Notes: generated by a model from the letters alone, not told the origin. 17,390 nt of DNA from Candidatus Desantisbacteria bacterium CG1_02_49_89 (GCA_001871075.1 MNUP01000142.1:1-17390), one strand, 5' to 3'. Numbered from the stretch's first letter, positions 1 to 7,171 are shown. Numbers and translations are program-made.

Positions 1-1518
1 CCAATCTGCCTCGTGCAGGCTGAAAGAACTGGAAAAGAACAAAGAGGAACCAGATTTATTCATTCAGAGGATGTGAAGGAATATTTGATCAAACAATGCG
101 GTATTTTAGAAGAACAGATAGCGATAAAAAGCAGCGAAAAGGATGACATTGAAGGCATTGATTTATTGAGCAAAGATTGCCAGATTCGATATATAATTAC
201 TAAACAAGCCTTGCAGGAAGGATGGGATTGTGCTTTTGCTTATATCCTTACGGTATTGACTAATCCGGGTTCTCAACTAAGTATTACTCAACTGGTTGGT
301 AGAATTCTAAGGCAGCCAAAGGCAAAAAAAACAAAGGTAAAAGAGCTTGACGAAAGCTATGTTTTTTGTTTCAGGCAAAAAGCTAAAAATCTCCTTGAGA
401 ATGTAAAAGTAAGCTTTGAAGATGAGGGACTCGGAGACATAGCCGGGAGAATTACCATAGACGAGAGCGATGAACAGACGCTGAAAACAACAAAGGAAAG
501 AACCGTTGGTTATAGGGAAGAATTTAAAAGATTTGAAGGAAAGATATATCTTCCTAAATTCGTTATTCAGGAGAATTCAAGCTGGCGCGATATCAATTAT
601 GAAATGGATATTTTAAGCAGGATAGACTGGGACGATATTGACATAAAGCCTTTAAGCGATATAACGCTTTCTAAAATACGGCAAGAAGAGCAAGAGGTAA
701 TAGTTGGTTTAAGTGATGATGAGAAGGAGGTCATAAAAGAGAAAAATAGGATTTCTAAAGCCGGGGGCTTGGAGATTGACAAGGTTTTTATAACCAGGCA
801 GATTCTGGATATCGTTCCAAACCCCTGGGTTGCTTATGATATTGGCGTAAAAACTCTGGATATATTTCTAAAAAAAAGTGATAAGAAAATGGTTTCAACG
901 AATCTTGCTTTTATCATTGAAGAACTAAGAAAAATTCTGGAAAAAGAAAAAGATAAATTAGCGGAACAAATATTCAAGAAACTATTAGAAAACAAAACGT
1001 TGTGTTTCTTTTTAATTTCTGATAAGGGCGGCTATAAATTACCTGATACCATAAGGGTTAAAAATAATATAAAAGGACTTGTAAGAGATGACAATAGTCC
1101 CATACAGTTAAGCCTTTTTGATTTTGTCCCAGAAGAAGAATTAAATGAAACAGAAAAAACAGTTGCTCTTTATCTTGATGAACAAGAGAAGCTTTTGTGG
1201 TGGTATAGAAATTTGTCACGGCAGGATTATTATGTGCAAGGGTGGAAGAAATACAAAATATATCCAGATTTTGTTTTTACGGATAAACGCCAAAAAACAA
1301 AGAGTGATTACAGTAAGATATTTGTGATAGAGACAAAAGGATTACATTTAAAAAACGAAGATACTGAGTATAAGAAGAATATTTTTAATTTTTGTAATAG
1401 CTTAGGACAGCAAAAAGATTGGAGAGATCTCAATCTTGAATTCAGCGATAAAAAAATTGAATTTCAGATTGTTTTTGAAGATGAATGGAGAAAACGAATA
1501 AACAAAATCTTTGAATAA
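1..1518 (+). CDS. Type III restriction Res-like helicase-nuclease, C-terminal part (5' truncated by window)
   Basis: The frame is open from base 1, so the start lies outside the window and the GTG at base 13 is not a real start. What remains covers the second helicase lobe and a C-terminal nuclease. The segment ALQEGWDC (about bases 208-231) fits superfamily-2 motif V, and QLVGRILR (about bases 289-312) fits motif VI with its arginine finger. Near the end, PDF (about 1264-1272) followed by ETKG (about 1330-1341) gives the D...ExK pattern of a PD-(D/E)xK nuclease, as in Type III Res subunits. The family uses ATP-driven movement and cuts DNA only when paired with a Mod methyltransferase that provides the recognition site. 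No Mod gene is visible, so it may lie upstream or this may be an orphan SF2 nuclease. The gene is much richer in A and T than its neighbours, which suggests horizontal acquisition. It ends 15 bp before the DsrE-like gene. Confidence 0.85.
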   Translation, partial: PICLVQAERTGKEQRGTRFIHSEDVKEYLIKQCGILEEQIAIKSSEKDDIEGIDLLSKDCQIRYIITKQALQEGWDCAFAYILTVLTNPGSQLSITQLVGRILRQPKAKKTKVKELDESYVFCFRQKAKNLLENVKVSFEDEGLGDIAGRITIDESDEQTLKTTKERTVGYREEFKRFEGKIYLPKFVIQENSSWRDINYEMDILSRIDWDDIDIKPLSDITLSKIRQEEQEVIVGLSDDEKEVIKEKNRISKAGGLEIDKVFITRQILDIVPNPWVAYDIGVKTLDIFLKKSDKKMVSTNLAFIIEELRKILEKEKDKLAEQIFKKLLENKTLCFFLISDKGGYKLPDTIRVKNNIKGLVRDDNSPIQLSLFDFVPEEELNETEKTVALYLDEQEKLLWWYRNLSRQDYYVQGWKKYKIYPDFVFTDKRQKTKSDYSKIFVIETKGLHLKNEDTEYKKNIFNFCNSLGQQKDWRDLNLEFSDKKIEFQIVFEDEWRKRINKIFE

Positions 1519-1533
1519 TCAGACGGAGTTTTT

Positions 1534-2004
1534 ATGAAAGAAAAAATGACGATAATACTTTTTTCCGGAGAGATGGACAAGGCGATAGCGGCATTCACGC
1601 TTGCCGCGACCGCTGCCGCAAGCAACATGGACGTGTCTATATTTTTCACTTTCTGGGGCCTGAACATCCTGAAAAAGACGAAGTTCGCCCGGTCAGGGTC
1701 CCAGAACATAATGCAGAAAATGTTCAATTTCATGAGCACGTCAGCGCTGCCCATCACAAAGCTGAACATGTTCGGGCTGGGCCCGTGGATGATGAAGAAG
1801 CTGATGAAAAGATCAGGGATGGCGTCCCTTGAAGACCTGATGAGGACGGCAAGGGATCTTGGCGTGAAATATATAGCGTGCACCACAAGCTGCGGCGTGC
1901 TGGGGCTTACGAAGGAGAACCTTACCGGCGATGTGGACGAATTCGCCGGCGCCTCCACCTATCTTGCCGAAGCCGTTAACTCCAAAGTGAATTTGTTTAT
2001 ATAA
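1534..2004 (+). CDS. DsrE/DsrF/DrsH-like sulfur-transfer family protein
   Basis: A 156-residue protein starting at an ATG behind GGAG. It matches the DsrE2-type (DrsE_2) family of small proteins involved in handling protein-bound sulfur. Visible hallmarks are the N-terminal strand MTIILFSGEMDKA, the alanine-rich helix that follows, the segment VSIFFTFWGLNIL, and the late motif CTTSCGVLG, where Cys116 and Cys120 are candidate sulfur carriers. A methionine-rich stretch (about residues 60-96) contains hydrophobic patches but no clear transmembrane helix. The next gene downstream is TusA-like, and TusA and DsrE2 genes are often neighbours in sulfur-trafficking clusters, so a role in persulfide transfer is likely. 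The donor and acceptor are unknown because no rhodanese, Dsr or Hdr gene is present here. The family assignment is firm; the exact pathway is inferred. Confidence 0.85.
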   Translation: MKEKMTIILFSGEMDKAIAAFTLAATAAASNMDVSIFFTFWGLNILKKTKFARSGSQNIMQKMFNFMSTSALPITKLNMFGLGPWMMKKLMKRSGMASLEDLMRTARDLGVKYIACTTSCGVLGLTKENLTGDVDEFAGASTYLAEAVNSKVNLFI

Positions 2005-2049
2005 CCTAGTGCATAGTCTCATTAAAATTTGACAATAATTTATGGAACT

Positions 2050-2095
2050 AAATCCCCCCTGTCCCCCTTTGATAAAGGGGGAGTAAGGGGGATTT
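2050..2095. repeat. Two-step palindromic hairpin repeat (C-run/G-run type)
   Basis: An imperfect inverted repeat in the gap after the DsrE-like gene. The outer arm AAATCCCCC (2050-2058) pairs with GGGGGATTT (2087-2095). The inner arm CCCCCTTT (2063-2070) pairs with AAAGGGGG (2074-2081) around a 3-base loop, with a short unpaired region between the two stems. No T-run follows, so it is better read as a dispersed palindromic element than as an intrinsic terminator, although it could slow transcription between the two sulfur genes. Confidence 0.8.
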
Positions 2096-2126
2096 GATTA
2101 GCAGGAATTGAAGAGACAGAGTACTA

Positions 2127-2197
2127 GTCGACAGTCCACAGTCGACAGACCACAGTTAAAATCATTAAAACTGTGGACCGTGGACTGTGGTCTATGG
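2127..2197. repeat. Pair of complementary heptamer arrays forming a long hairpin
   Basis: Two degenerate tandem arrays of exact period 7 face each other. The left one (2127-2154) has units GTCGACA, GTCCACA, GTCGACA, GACCACA. The right one (2170-2197) has units ACTGTGG, ACCGTGG, ACTGTGG, TCTATGG. The two are approximate reverse complements, so together they form a long imperfect hairpin; the innermost CCACAGTT/AACTGTGG pairing is perfect. The right array ends 8 bp before the AGGAG of the TusA-like gene, so in an mRNA the structure would sit immediately upstream of its ribosome binding site. Confidence 0.8.
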
Positions 2198-2216
2198 ACA
2201 AAGCCAGGAGTTATCC

Positions 2217-2444
2217 ATGAAAGCCGATAAAACACTGGACTGCACCGGGTTGTTCTGCCCGATGCCGATCGTAAAAACAAAGATCGAGCTTGACAAAATG
2301 AAGCCCGGAGAAGTGCTGGAAGTGCTCGCGGACGACCCCGGCTTTGAGAAAGACCTGCCTGCCTGGTGCAAAACCACGGGCGGGCAGCTGCTGGCGATGG
2401 AAAAAGACGGCAATATGTTCAAAGGTTACGTGACAAAGAAATAG
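2217..2444 (+). CDS. TusA-like sulfur carrier protein
   Basis: A 75-residue protein of the TusA/SirA/YedF family. The start is placed at the ATG at 2217 because AGGAG (2206-2210) sits at proper spacing before it and the mature-looking sequence begins there. Upstream in-frame start codons at 2187 and 2193 fall within or at the end of a repeat array. The protein has the defining CPxP signature: Cys14-Pro-Met-Pro17 after LDCTGLF, with Cys14 expected to carry the persulfide. The later segments KPGEVLEVLADDPG and GGQLLAMEK match the family's beta strands, and the length is typical. A second cysteine (Cys9) and Cys51 are also present. TusA proteins pass sulfur to tRNA-thiolation, molybdenum-cofactor or dissimilatory sulfur enzymes. 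The DsrE-like neighbour suggests a two-protein relay. Which target it serves cannot be read here. Confidence 0.92.
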   Translation: MKADKTLDCTGLFCPMPIVKTKIELDKMKPGEVLEVLADDPGFEKDLPAWCKTTGGQLLAMEKDGNMFKGYVTKK

Positions 2445-2614
2445 TTAACCACAGAGGCACGGAGAGTAATATATTTCAAATTTCAAATTGTAAATTGCAA
2501 AGTGCAAATTTACACTCCTTCAATCTACAATCTGAAATCTACAATCTACAATATGAAATAATCAGTAACTATGACTCTATGACTCTTTGACTCTCGAATA
2601 ATCAGGAAATCTAA
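2445..2614. repeat. Intergenic mosaic of heptamer and octamer tandem arrays
   Basis: The gap between the TusA-like and GNAT genes is almost entirely short repeats. A TTAACCACAGAGGCACGGAG word (2445-2464) is followed by a period-7 array of ATTTCAA/ATTGCAA-type units (2473-2514). A second period-7 array of CAATCTA/CAATCTG/AAATCTA units follows (2521-2555), and then a period-8 array GACTCTAT, GACTCTTT, GACTCTCG (2573-2596). Each array has a different unit but the same style of 3-6 degenerate copies. No gene is seen here. The GNAT ribosome binding site (AGGA, 2604-2607) lies just after the last array. Confidence 0.8.
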
Positions 2615-3043
2615 ATGGGCATGTTAAAATCAAAAATAAGAATAAAGATCATAAAGAAAGCCAGAAGGGAAGACATTGTCCGGTTGTACAAGGCCGCGGG
2701 GTGGTGGAAGCCCTGGTATTCCCCGGCTTTCGTTGACAGGCTCGCGCGCAGCTCTTTCTGTTTCGCGGGCGCGTTCGATAAAGGCAGCCTGGTAGGAATG
2801 GCAAGGAGTATATCAGACGGGATAAGCGACGCCTATATCCTTGACACGGTTGTCCTTAAACAATACAGGGGCAGGGGGATCGGGGTAAGCCTGGTAAAGG
2901 CGCTTATAAAATACATTAAAGCACGCGGCATTGACTGGGTCACGGTCATTGCCGAACCGGGAACAGAGAAATTCTACAGGAAAGCCGGTTTCAGGATAAT
3001 GAAGGATTTTACTCCGATGATCATAATAAAAAGGAAGAAATGA
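2615..3043 (+). CDS. GNAT-family N-acetyltransferase
   Basis: A 142-residue acyl-CoA-dependent N-acyltransferase. The ATG at 2615 follows AGGA at a 7-base spacing, better than the second in-frame ATG at 2621. The acetyl-CoA pyrophosphate-binding motif A is clear: LDTVVLKQYRGRGIGVSLV, with the R/QxxGxG/A core at Arg85 to Gly90, followed by a helix. The segment TEKFYRKAGFR near the C-terminus is the usual motif B region with its FY..GF signature. The N-terminal KIIKKARREDIVRLYKAAGW matches the beginning of many GNATs. The substrate is not readable. Its stop overlaps the start of the following DUF2156 gene by four bases (ATGA), which indicates translational coupling, so the two proteins probably act together. 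Confidence 0.9.
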   Translation: MGMLKSKIRIKIIKKARREDIVRLYKAAGWWKPWYSPAFVDRLARSSFCFAGAFDKGSLVGMARSISDGISDAYILDTVVLKQYRGRGIGVSLVKALIKYIKARGIDWVTVIAEPGTEKFYRKAGFRIMKDFTPMIIIKRKK

Positions 3044-3933
3044 GCGAGCTGGACATATCCGCGTTCAAAGCCATGGAGCTTCCGGATAAAAATATTTTTG
3101 AAAATGCGCTGAAACAGGATGCCAAAATCCTGTGCAACTTCAATTTCCAGAACCTTTTTATCTGGGGCGGCATATTTAAAACCTTATGGAAGACATATAA
3201 GGAAAGGCTGATAATTTACGGCGGTGATAACGATCTTATCTATATGCCTGTGGGGAAGGATCTGAGTCTTCGAGAAATAATCGGGATCTCCGACGATTTC
3301 AAAAAACAGGGCAAAAGCGGGAATTATATATTTTTTGACGCGGATTACGCGGGAAAAAACAAAGAACTGTCCGGGTATTTCAGAATAGAGTCTGACAGGA
3401 ATAATGCCGACTATATCTATTCAGCGGCGAAGCTGGTTGAGCTGAAAGGCAAAAAACTTCATAAAAAGAAGAACCTGGTTTCGCAGTTTACCCGCAACAA
3501 TCCCGGCTATACAATAAAAAATCTGGAAAAGCAATTCTTCGGCGAATGTTTCAGGCTTGCCGAAAAATGGTGCAAAGCAAGGAACTGCGACGAAATAGGC
3601 TTCACGCACGAAACATCCGCGCTGAAACGAGCGTTTGACAATTTTAAGGAACTGGGGTTTGAAGGGCTCCTGGTTTTCACCGGGGACAGGATGGCGGCCT
3701 TTTCGGTTTTCAGCAGGCAGAACAACAGGACCGCTGACGTGCATTTTGAAAAATACGACAGCGAGATAAAAGGTTCAGGGCAGGTAATCTGCTGGGAGAC
3801 CGCAAAGCTCCTTCAGGCCGACTGCGAATTCATAAACAGGGAAGAGGATATGGGGCTTGAGGGCTTAAGGCAGTCAAAGCTTTCCTACGATCCCGGCCTT
3901 ATCGTAATACCTTGTAAACTATACAGATTATAG
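3040..3933 (+). CDS. DUF2156 (LPG_synthase_C-like, GNAT-fold) protein
   Basis: A 297-residue soluble protein of the DUF2156 family, which is related to the C-terminal catalytic domain of phosphatidylglycerol lysyltransferase (MprF) and is built from tandem GNAT folds. Recognisable blocks are DYIYSAAKLVELKGKKLHKK (about residues 125-144), continuing into the KNLVSQF segment, and the late INREEDMGLEGLRQSKLSY block (about 264-282). It has no transmembrane helices, unlike full MprF, so it resembles the stand-alone cytoplasmic members of the family. Those may transfer an aminoacyl or acyl group, but their substrates are mostly unknown. It starts within the stop of the GNAT gene. There is no separate strong ribosome binding site, in keeping with coupling. 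Confidence 0.88.
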   Translation: MSELDISAFKAMELPDKNIFENALKQDAKILCNFNFQNLFIWGGIFKTLWKTYKERLIIYGGDNDLIYMPVGKDLSLREIIGISDDFKKQGKSGNYIFFDADYAGKNKELSGYFRIESDRNNADYIYSAAKLVELKGKKLHKKKNLVSQFTRNNPGYTIKNLEKQFFGECFRLAEKWCKARNCDEIGFTHETSALKRAFDNFKELGFEGLLVFTGDRMAAFSVFSRQNNRTADVHFEKYDSEIKGSGQVICWETAKLLQADCEFINREEDMGLEGLRQSKLSYDPGLIVIPCKLYRL

Positions 3934-3947
3934 CCACTGAAGCCACT

Positions 3948-3980
3948 GTCGCCACTTCGGTGACCCGCCGATGAGGCGGG
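3948..3980. repeat. 33-bp double-hairpin repeat, copy 1
   Basis: Two abutting hairpins. GTCGCC (3948-3953) pairs with GGTGAC (3959-3964) around ACTTC, and CCGCC (3965-3969) pairs with GGCGG (3975-3979) around GATGA. It differs from copy 2 at 4159 by a single base in a stem, which changes a G-C pair to a G-U wobble and so keeps the RNA fold. The flank GGCGGGAGACTACCTT (3975-3990) reappears in reverse orientation at 15896-15911. Confidence 0.85.
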
Positions 3981-3994
3981 AGACTACCTTTGAT

Positions 3995-4112
3995 GTAACT
4001 CAAACCTTCAGGTTTGATGTCAGGGCTCCCTCCTTAAAGATTTGCACCTTAAATATTGGCGCATCCGCCAATTCTTAAGGCGGAGGCGGGTCTTCGAGAA
4101 GCCCTGAGTTAC
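3995..4112. repeat. Nested inverted-repeat element, possible structured RNA or cruciform
   Basis: Several perfect or near-perfect arms nest inside one another. GTAACTCA (3995-4002) pairs with TGAGTTAC (4105-4112). CAGGGCT (4021-4027) pairs with AGCCCTG (4100-4106). A small hairpin CAAACCT-TC-AGGTTTG occupies 4001-4016. A 15-bp stem with 13 matches (4047-4061 with 4066-4080) closes on the loop CATC. The ends of the first two arms overlap by two bases, so not every pair can form at once. It matches no riboswitch class I recognise. Confidence 0.65.
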
Positions 4113-4158
4113 TCCGAAGGAGTCCCCTTGGGACAATTTCACAATTCCTTGAACCACG

Positions 4159-4191
4159 GTCGCCACTTCGGCGACCCGCCGATGAGGCGGG
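4159..4191. repeat. 33-bp double-hairpin repeat, copy 2
   Basis: Direct copy of the element at 3948 with 32 of 33 bases identical. GTCGCC/GGCGAC forms a perfect 6-bp stem around ACTTC, and CCGCC/GGCGG forms the second stem around GATGA. The two copies lie in the same orientation on either side of the nested element, about 211 bp apart. Confidence 0.85.
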
Positions 4192-4256
4192 AACTTCGGA
4201 ACCTCGGAACTAATTATAAAACTAATGGCTAATTGACTGCAGTTAACGGAGGAGAT

Positions 4257-4634
4257 ATGGTAAAGGAAAAATTGGAAGTTTACAAGTGCAGCGTTTGCGG
4301 CAACATGGTGGAAGTTGTTTTCGTGGGCGGGGGAGAGCTGGTGTGCTGCGGAAAGCCCATGGTCCTGCAGAAGGAAAACACGGTTGACGCGGCAAAGGAA
4401 AAACACATTCCCGTTATCGAAAAAACATCTGACGGCGTTAAGGTAAAAATCGGGGCGGTGCAGCACCCGATGGAAGAAAAGCATTTTATACAGTGGATCG
4501 AGCTGCTTGCGGACGGCAAGGCATACCGCCAGTTCCTAAAGCCGGGGGACGCGCCTGAGGCGGTCTTCTGCGTGAAGGCGGACAAGGTGACCGCGCGCGA
4601 ATACTGCAACCTGCACGGCCTGTGGAAAAATTAA
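4257..4634 (+). CDS. dfx: Desulfoferrodoxin (two-iron superoxide reductase)
   Basis: A 125-residue superoxide reductase. The ATG at 4257 is chosen because GGAGGAG sits directly before it; the in-frame ATA/GTG-type starts upstream add residues unlike the family. The N-terminal rubredoxin-like centre I is complete with Cys11, Cys14, Cys30 and Cys31 (C-x2-C...CC-GKPM). Centre II, which reduces superoxide to hydrogen peroxide, is also complete: His50 within EKHIPVI, His70, His76, Cys117 and His120 (YCNLHG). Glu48 and Lys49 match the conserved EKH motif next to the active site. It acts in the cytoplasm of anaerobes and takes electrons from rubredoxin-like donors. It is the first gene of the probable operon, only 9 bp before the nucleotidyltransferase, and rubrerythrin at the far end could remove the peroxide it makes. 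Confidence 0.96.
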   Translation: MVKEKLEVYKCSVCGNMVEVVFVGGGELVCCGKPMVLQKENTVDAAKEKHIPVIEKTSDGVKVKIGAVQHPMEEKHFIQWIELLADGKAYRQFLKPGDAPEAVFCVKADKVTAREYCNLHGLWKN

Positions 4635-4643
4635 GGAGGCAGA

Positions 4644-5708
4644 ATGAAAGCGATAATCCTCTTGGGCGGGAAGGGAACAAGGCTTCTGCCGTTGACGGCC
4701 CGCAAACCAAAACCGCTAATCTCGTTTTTCAACCGCCCGCTTCTGACATATCAGATTGAACTGATGAAGCAATATGGGGTCAGCGAGATAATTTTTTCCC
4801 TTGGCCATCTTTCAGAAAGGATTGAAGGTTTCCTTAAGTCAGAAAAAAATCGGGGGATCTCAATAAAATGGATAGTCGAAGAAGAATCGCTGGGCACGGC
4901 CGGCGCAGTTAAAAATGCACAGTCAATGCTCGGAAAGGAAACTTTTCTGATATTGAACGGAGATATTCTTACGGGAATCAATCTTGCCAAACTGATTCAT
5001 TTCCACCGCCTGAATAAATTAAGGGCTACAATTGCATTGACATCCGTGGATGACCCCACTGCTTACGGGCTTATAAGGGTTGACAAAATCGGCGCTATTC
5101 AGCAATTTCTCGAAAAGCCCAGCTGGATAGAGGCCGGTACATGCAGAACAGTTAATGCGGGACTATATGTTTTTGAGCCGGAAGTTCTGTCTTATATACC
5201 GCCCAAAAGAAATTTTTCTCTTGAAAGGGAACTGTTCCCCATCCTTTTACAGAGAAAAGAAAAGTTTTTTGGATGGGAGACTAAGGATTACTGGTTAGAC
5301 GTAGGAACCCTTGAGAGATACAGGCAGGGGCACCGGGATATCCTGGAAAAAAAGATTATTTTTCCGTTTCTATATTTTAGAAAAATAGAGGGAGGGGTCT
5401 GGCTTGAGGGAAGCTCAAGAATTTCTCCAAAGGCGAACTTCATCGGGCCCGTATTGATCGGAGACAATTGCAAAATTTCAGACGGGGTAGACGTTTCTCC
5501 TTTCACTGTTATTGGCGAGAATTGCATTATTGAAAACGGCGCCAACATAGCCAACAGTATTATTTTAAGAGGCACCCATATAGGTAAAAACGTTAAAATG
5601 AAAAGCTGCATTATCGGGGAGGCCTGCGAGATAGAGGACAACGCGGTGATATCTGACGGAGTAGCGCTGGGAGACAGGAGCATAGTAAAAGCGCACAGTC
5701 AGCTATGA
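4644..5708 (+). CDS. Sugar-1-phosphate nucleotidyltransferase with left-handed beta-helix tail (probable mannose-1-phosphate guanylyltransferase)
   Basis: A 354-residue enzyme with AAGGAGG before the ATG. The N-terminal nucleotide-binding signature is LLGGKGTRLLPLT (residues 6-18) followed by KPKPLI. EEESLGTAGAV (79-89) is the sugar-phosphate loop, NGD (105-107) holds the metal-binding aspartate, and NAGLYVF and DYWLDVGT (215-222) complete the catalytic domain. The C-terminal third (about 255-350) has the hexapeptide pattern of a left-handed beta helix (IGPVLIGDNCKI, IGENCIIENGANI, and so on). It transfers a nucleoside monophosphate from NTP to a hexose 1-phosphate. Enzymes of this shape include GDP-mannose and glucose-1-phosphate pyrophosphorylases, and sequence alone does not settle the base or sugar. 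The overlapping phosphomannomutase-type gene favours GDP-mannose. Its base composition is somewhat more AT-rich than the next genes. Confidence 0.9.
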   Translation: MKAIILLGGKGTRLLPLTARKPKPLISFFNRPLLTYQIELMKQYGVSEIIFSLGHLSERIEGFLKSEKNRGISIKWIVEEESLGTAGAVKNAQSMLGKETFLILNGDILTGINLAKLIHFHRLNKLRATIALTSVDDPTAYGLIRVDKIGAIQQFLEKPSWIEAGTCRTVNAGLYVFEPEVLSYIPPKRNFSLERELFPILLQRKEKFFGWETKDYWLDVGTLERYRQGHRDILEKKIIFPFLYFRKIEGGVWLEGSSRISPKANFIGPVLIGDNCKISDGVDVSPFTVIGENCIIENGANIANSIILRGTHIGKNVKMKSCIIGEACEIEDNAVISDGVALGDRSIVKAHSQL

Positions 5709-7171
5709 ACGAAAAAAAGGGCGGGATAAAATTCGGGACAGACGGCTGGAGGGGCGTGATTGCCGGGGATTTCACGTTCGAGAACGTGAGAACTGTCAGC
5801 CAGGCAACCGCTGATTATCTGCTGTCGCGCGGCGCGGGCGGCGTTAAAGGGAAGCAGCGCGTGGTCGTGGGATACGACACCCGATTTTTGTCAGAAGATT
5901 TCGCGCTGGCTGCCGCGGGGGTGGTGGCGGGCAACGGTTTAAAAGTTATCCTGAGCAGATCTTTTATACCCAGCCCGGCCCTCGCCTGGTCAGTCGTGAA
6001 CATGAAAGCAAACCTGGGAATTATGATTACGGCAAGCCACAACCCGCCCGAATACAACGGCTTTAAAATCAAGGCGGAGTCCGGTTCGCCGGCAGACAGC
6101 CGGATCACGGGCGAGATTGAAAAATACCTGCGTAAGAATAGGCCGAAAGACAGCGGCGGCGTAACCACAAAGGATTTAATGCCGGGTTATCTGGAAAAAC
6201 TGAGGGATCTCGTTGACATCAATCTGATAAAAAGGCGGCGTCTCAGGATAGTGCACGACCCGATGTTCGGGGCGGGGAGAGCCCTGCTCTCAAGGACCGC
6301 CGGGTCCGCCAGGTGCAGGATCTTTTCCATACACGACAGGCCTGACCCCAGTTTCGGCGGGCTGCGCCCTGAGCCGATCGGAAAATATCTGGGCGGCCTT
6401 GCCCGCGAGGTCAGGAAGAGACGGGCGGACATAGGCGTTGCTACCGACGGGGACGCGGACAGGATAGGGGTGGTTGACAATAACGGCAGGTACCTTACGC
6501 CGAACCAGGTTTTCCCCCTCATACTTTTATATCTGGCGGAAGAAAAAAAGCTGAAGGGGAAGGTAGTGCAGACGATTTCCCTGGGTTATCTGGGAGAAAG
6601 GATCGCGGATTTCTTCGGCCTGCCGTTTCAGGAGGTTCCCGTGGGGTTCAAATACGTGGCCGCCTCCATGATGGCGGAGGATGTTCTGGCCGGCGGGGAG
6701 GAAAGCGGAGGGTTCGGGCACCGGAATTATATCCCGGAGAGAGACGGCACCCTGAACTCCCTTATTCTGCTTGAGATGCTTGCCGTGAAGCGCAGGAAAC
6801 TTTCCCTGATCTGCAAAGATCTCCAGCAAAGGTTCGGCAGGTCGTATTACGACAGAGTGGACCTGGCGCTTGAAAATGCCGGGGCAAAGAAAGAAGGTTT
6901 TAAAAAAGAGCTGACAGAAGCGATCGCGAAAAGGATACCCGGGAAGATCGCAGGGATGAAGGTCAGGGAAGTCAGAACGTATGACGGGGTGAAACTCATA
7001 CTCGGTTCCAGGGGCATTACGGGGGGAGAGGCCTGGCTCCTGCTAAGGCCTTCGGGCACCGAGCCCCTTGTCAGGGTTTACGCCGAGGCAGACAGAGAAT
7101 ATAAAATGAAAAAATTGCTGGATACGGGCAAAAAAATTGTACATGATTGTTTCAGAAAGGATAAAAAATGA
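5705..7171 (+). CDS. Phosphomannomutase/phosphoglucomutase (alpha-D-phosphohexomutase)
   Basis: A 488-residue alpha-D-phosphohexomutase that overlaps the nucleotidyltransferase by four bases (ATGA). All four family signatures are present. They are FGTDGWRG near the start; the catalytic phosphoserine loop TASHNPPEYNGFK with Ser111; the magnesium loop DGDADR (Asp248, Asp250, Asp252); and the sugar loop GEESGG (331-336). The phosphate-binding loop RPSGTEPLVRVYAE (448-461) completes the enzyme. It interconverts hexose 6-phosphate and hexose 1-phosphate and so feeds the preceding nucleotidyltransferase. The GEESGG loop is common to mannose- and glucose-using members, so the preferred sugar remains open. 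A glucosamine mutase is less likely, because that family usually has a different sugar loop. The gene ends in another ATGA overlap with the first glycosyltransferase. Confidence 0.93.
   Translation: MNEKKGGIKFGTDGWRGVIAGDFTFENVRTVSQATADYLLSRGAGGVKGKQRVVVGYDTRFLSEDFALAAAGVVAGNGLKVILSRSFIPSPALAWSVVNMKANLGIMITASHNPPEYNGFKIKAESGSPADSRITGEIEKYLRKNRPKDSGGVTTKDLMPGYLEKLRDLVDINLIKRRRLRIVHDPMFGAGRALLSRTAGSARCRIFSIHDRPDPSFGGLRPEPIGKYLGGLAREVRKRRADIGVATDGDADRIGVVDNNGRYLTPNQVFPLILLYLAEEKKLKGKVVQTISLGYLGERIADFFGLPFQEVPVGFKYVAASMMAEDVLAGGEESGGFGHRNYIPERDGTLNSLILLEMLAVKRRKLSLICKDLQQRFGRSYYDRVDLALENAGAKKEGFKKELTEAIAKRIPGKIAGMKVREVRTYDGVKLILGSRGITGGEAWLLLRPSGTEPLVRVYAEADREYKMKKLLDTGKKIVHDCFRKDKK

Larger units (their letters stand above)
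3934..4256. other. Gene-free island of about 320 bp filled with inverted and direct repeats
   Basis: I see no credible coding sequence between the DUF2156 stop and the desulfoferrodoxin start. The stretch holds two nearly identical 33-bp double hairpins (3948-3980 and 4159-4191), a nested inverted-repeat element between them (3995-4112), a small hairpin ACTCC-GAA-GGAGT (4111-4123) and an octamer array GAACTTCG, GAACCTCG, GAACTAAT (4191-4214). The desulfoferrodoxin ribosome binding site GGAGGAG closes the island. A promoter for the large downstream operon would be expected somewhere here, but no convincing -35/-10 pair was found. Confidence 0.75.

Noticed and set aside
1464-1958. 164-residue open frame on the minus strand over the DsrE-like gene
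   Set aside because: It is fully antisense to a gene with clear family motifs, its composition is that of a shadow frame, and it has no ribosome binding site or recognisable domain.
2029-2060. TTGACA at 2029 as a promoter for the TusA-like gene
   Set aside because: No TATAAT-like -10 occurs at 16-18 bp; that position falls in the C-run of the palindromic repeat.
2366-2590. 74-residue plus-strand open frame running from the TusA-like gene into the repeats
   Set aside because: The first part is out of frame within the sulfur carrier and the rest is translated heptamer repeat; there is no start signal.
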